A DNA stretch of 6,144 bases from Fen-1258 sp027348115 (GTDB lineage Bacteria > Bacteroidota > Ignavibacteria > Ignavibacteriales > Melioribacteraceae): the NCBI GenBank assembly GCA_027348115.1, contig DAIEQA010000026.1:1-6144 (forward strand), given 5' to 3'. Shown here piece after piece: positions 4,634 through 6,144 of this stretch. The translations under genes were made by a program, and so were the position numbers. Under the pieces are notes generated by a model that was given only the letters and a program-made list of their open reading frames with translations, ran no database searches and was not told where the DNA came from. Position 1 is the stretch's first letter. Every line of letters starts with the position of its first letter.

Positions 4634-6144
4634 GTCAGATTTTATTCACATACATAATCATTCTCATTACATTCTTCAAGACGGCGCATGTACGGTAGAG
4701 GATTTAATTCATGCCGCCAAAGAAAACAACATGCATGCCGTAGCTTTAACGGACCACGGCGTAATGTTCGGCGTTTCGGAATTTTATAAGAAGGCAAAGA
4801 AAGAGGGGATTAAACCTCTCGTAGGGATGGAAGCTTATATAGTTGTAGACGGCTCCCGTTTCGATAGAAGGGATGAGAGCGAAGCGGGCAGAAGAAAATC
4901 GAAATATTATAATCATCTTCTTCTTCTCGCAAAGAATCAAACCGGTTACCACAATTTAATGAAGCTTACAACCATCGGTCATACCGAAGGATTTTATTAC
5001 CGGCCGCGAATAGATTTTGAAGTGCTGCAGAAATACAGAGAGGGATTGATCTGCACCTCGGCTTGTCCCGCCGGCCCAATTGCTACACCGATTATTAATG
5101 ATGAACTTGGAAAAGCGAGAGAGACCGCAATACGACTCAAAGAAATTTTCGGCGATGATTTTTATTTAGAGATTCAAGATCACGGTATGGAAGTGGAACG
5201 CCCTATTCTTGAAACCATGCCTAAACTTTCGCGCGATCTCGGAATTAAGCTAGTTGCTACCAACGATATTCATTACATCGAAAAAGATCATTCCATCGCT
5301 CACAATATTTTAATTCAGCTCGGCGATAAAAACGGATTCGATTATAAAACTTTGCGCTATGGTACCGACCAGATTTATTTCAAATCCGCCGACGAGATGA
5401 AAAAACTTTTCAAGAATTATAAAGGCGCGATTGAAAACACACTTGAGATAGATGAGAAGATAAATCTCGAACTGGATTTTAAAGGCCATCACTTTCCGCA
5501 GTTTCCTATTCCGCCAAATTCTAAAGCTGCCTCACTCGAAGATTACTTGAAGCAAATTGCCGAGGATCGACTTCAAATAAAATATAAAACTCTTACTCCG
5601 GAAGTTGAAGATCGTTTTAAATTCGAAATTGATGTTATCAATAAGATGGGCTACGCCGGGTACTTTTTAATTGTTCAGGATTTTATAAATGCTGCAAAGC
5701 AAAGGGGGATTCCGGTTGGACCGGGCAGAGGCAGCGCTGCCGGGAGTCTTGTTGCCTATGTACTTGGCATTACGAACGTAGACCCGTTGAAATATAATTT
5801 ACTGTTTGAAAGATTTTTAAATCCTGCCCGAAAATCGATGCCTGATATCGACGTTGACTTTGCCGACGACAAACGCGGCGAAGTTATCAGCTACGTTAAA
5901 GAAAAATACGGCGAGGATTCGGTTACGCAAATAGTTACATTCAACAGATTGTCATCCAAAGCTGTACTCCGCGATGTAGCCCGCGTTCTCGGTATTCCTA
6001 TTCCAACTGTTGATAAAATCACAAAATTTATTCCTTCCAAATTTGGAAAAGTATTTTCGATTGACCAGGCGTTGGAAGAAGTTCCGGAACTCGACTGGGT
6101 TAAAAAATCTTCCGATGAAAAAATTATCGAACTGATTCGTTACG
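4632..6144 (+). CDS. dnaE: DNA polymerase III alpha subunit, N-terminal 504 residues (truncated by window end)
   Basis: The frame is open from ATG 4632 to the window edge (504 codons plus one base); full DnaE proteins are about 1,000-1,200 residues. It is the replicative polymerase of the cytoplasmic replisome. Residues about 4-215 form the PHP domain, with likely metal ligands intact: His6/His8, Asp17, His42 in 'LTDHG', Glu67 in 'VGMEAY', His95, Cys141/Cys145, His184, and Asp212/His214 in 'TNDIHY'. The palm follows, with 'GPGRGSAAGSLVAYVLGIT' (363-381) and 'PDIDVDF' (404-410); Asp407 and Asp409 correspond to catalytic Asp401 and Asp403 of E. coli. The third catalytic Asp and the clamp-binding and OB-fold parts lie beyond the window. 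The start is supported by family alignment ('FIHIHNHSHY' begins at residue 4) and by an in-frame TAA at 4572-4574 with no ATG between. No Shine-Dalgarno sequence is visible. It is DnaE-type rather than PolC, because the PHP domain is N-terminal and uninterrupted by a DnaQ-like exonuclease. Confidence 0.98.
   Translation, partial: MSDFIHIHNHSHYILQDGACTVEDLIHAAKENNMHAVALTDHGVMFGVSEFYKKAKKEGIKPLVGMEAYIVVDGSRFDRRDESEAGRRKSKYYNHLLLLAKNQTGYHNLMKLTTIGHTEGFYYRPRIDFEVLQKYREGLICTSACPAGPIATPIINDELGKARETAIRLKEIFGDDFYLEIQDHGMEVERPILETMPKLSRDLGIKLVATNDIHYIEKDHSIAHNILIQLGDKNGFDYKTLRYGTDQIYFKSADEMKKLFKNYKGAIENTLEIDEKINLELDFKGHHFPQFPIPPNSKAASLEDYLKQIAEDRLQIKYKTLTPEVEDRFKFEIDVINKMGYAGYFLIVQDFINAAKQRGIPVGPGRGSAAGSLVAYVLGITNVDPLKYNLLFERFLNPARKSMPDIDVDFADDKRGEVISYVKEKYGEDSVTQIVTFNRLSSKAVLRDVARVLGIPIPTVDKITKFIPSKFGKVFSIDQALEEVPELDWVKKSSDEKIIELIRY

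Noticed and set aside
4095..5492. Minus-strand open frames at 4095-4304, 4746-4952 and 5310-5492
   Set aside because: They sit opposite dut and dnaE, whose motifs are fully conserved in the plus-strand frame; no domain or leader supports them.
1..6144. CRISPR arrays, tRNA or rRNA genes, insertion sequences, toxin-antitoxin or phage-defence genes
   Set aside because: No regularly spaced long repeats, transposase motifs, terminal inverted repeats or structured RNA signatures were seen on either strand; the coding regions are accounted for by seven ordinary genes.

Overview
All recognisable genes in this window lie on the plus strand. The base composition is moderately AT-rich (about 40% G+C by eye). 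Most genes lack a convincing Shine-Dalgarno sequence, and start codons follow AT-rich leaders. Together with the flavour of the proteins, this suggests a member of the Bacteroidetes/Chlorobi/Ignavibacteria group. That placement is an inference; no rRNA or other definitive marker is present.

Layout. (1) 1-309: the C-terminal end of a membrane sugar-1-phosphate transferase, cut by the left edge. (2) 312-1262: accA, the alpha subunit of acetyl-CoA carboxylase carboxyltransferase, starting 2 bases after the previous stop. (3) 1338-1745: a small hotdog-fold acyl-CoA thioesterase. (4) 1761-2489: a class I SAM-dependent methyltransferase of a type found in surface polysaccharide loci. (5) 2520-3983: a Wzx-like polysaccharide flippase with many membrane segments. 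(6) 4079-4534: dut, dUTP pyrophosphatase, with all five family motifs. (7) 4632-6144: the first 504 codons of dnaE, DNA polymerase III alpha subunit, running off the right edge. No gene-free stretch exceeds 100 bases. The gaps of 75, 95 and 97 bases hold only weak promoter-like motifs, a short palindrome and a degenerate 7-base repeat.

How the genes fit together. The sugar transferase, methyltransferase and flippase fit one job: starting, modifying and exporting a lipid-linked surface glycan. accA and the thioesterase belong to fatty-acyl metabolism, which supplies envelope lipids. dut and dnaE belong to DNA replication: dUTPase keeps uracil out of the precursor pool that DnaE uses. The window therefore reads as the edge of an envelope polysaccharide locus running into housekeeping genes, probably in more than one transcription unit (breaks are most likely before dut and before dnaE).

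I did not find a convincing undescribed system. The points most worth a second look are the 7-base periodic repeat that runs into the dnaE start codon, an apparently intact metal-binding PHP domain in DnaE, and a Cys/His-rich insert in the methyltransferase.
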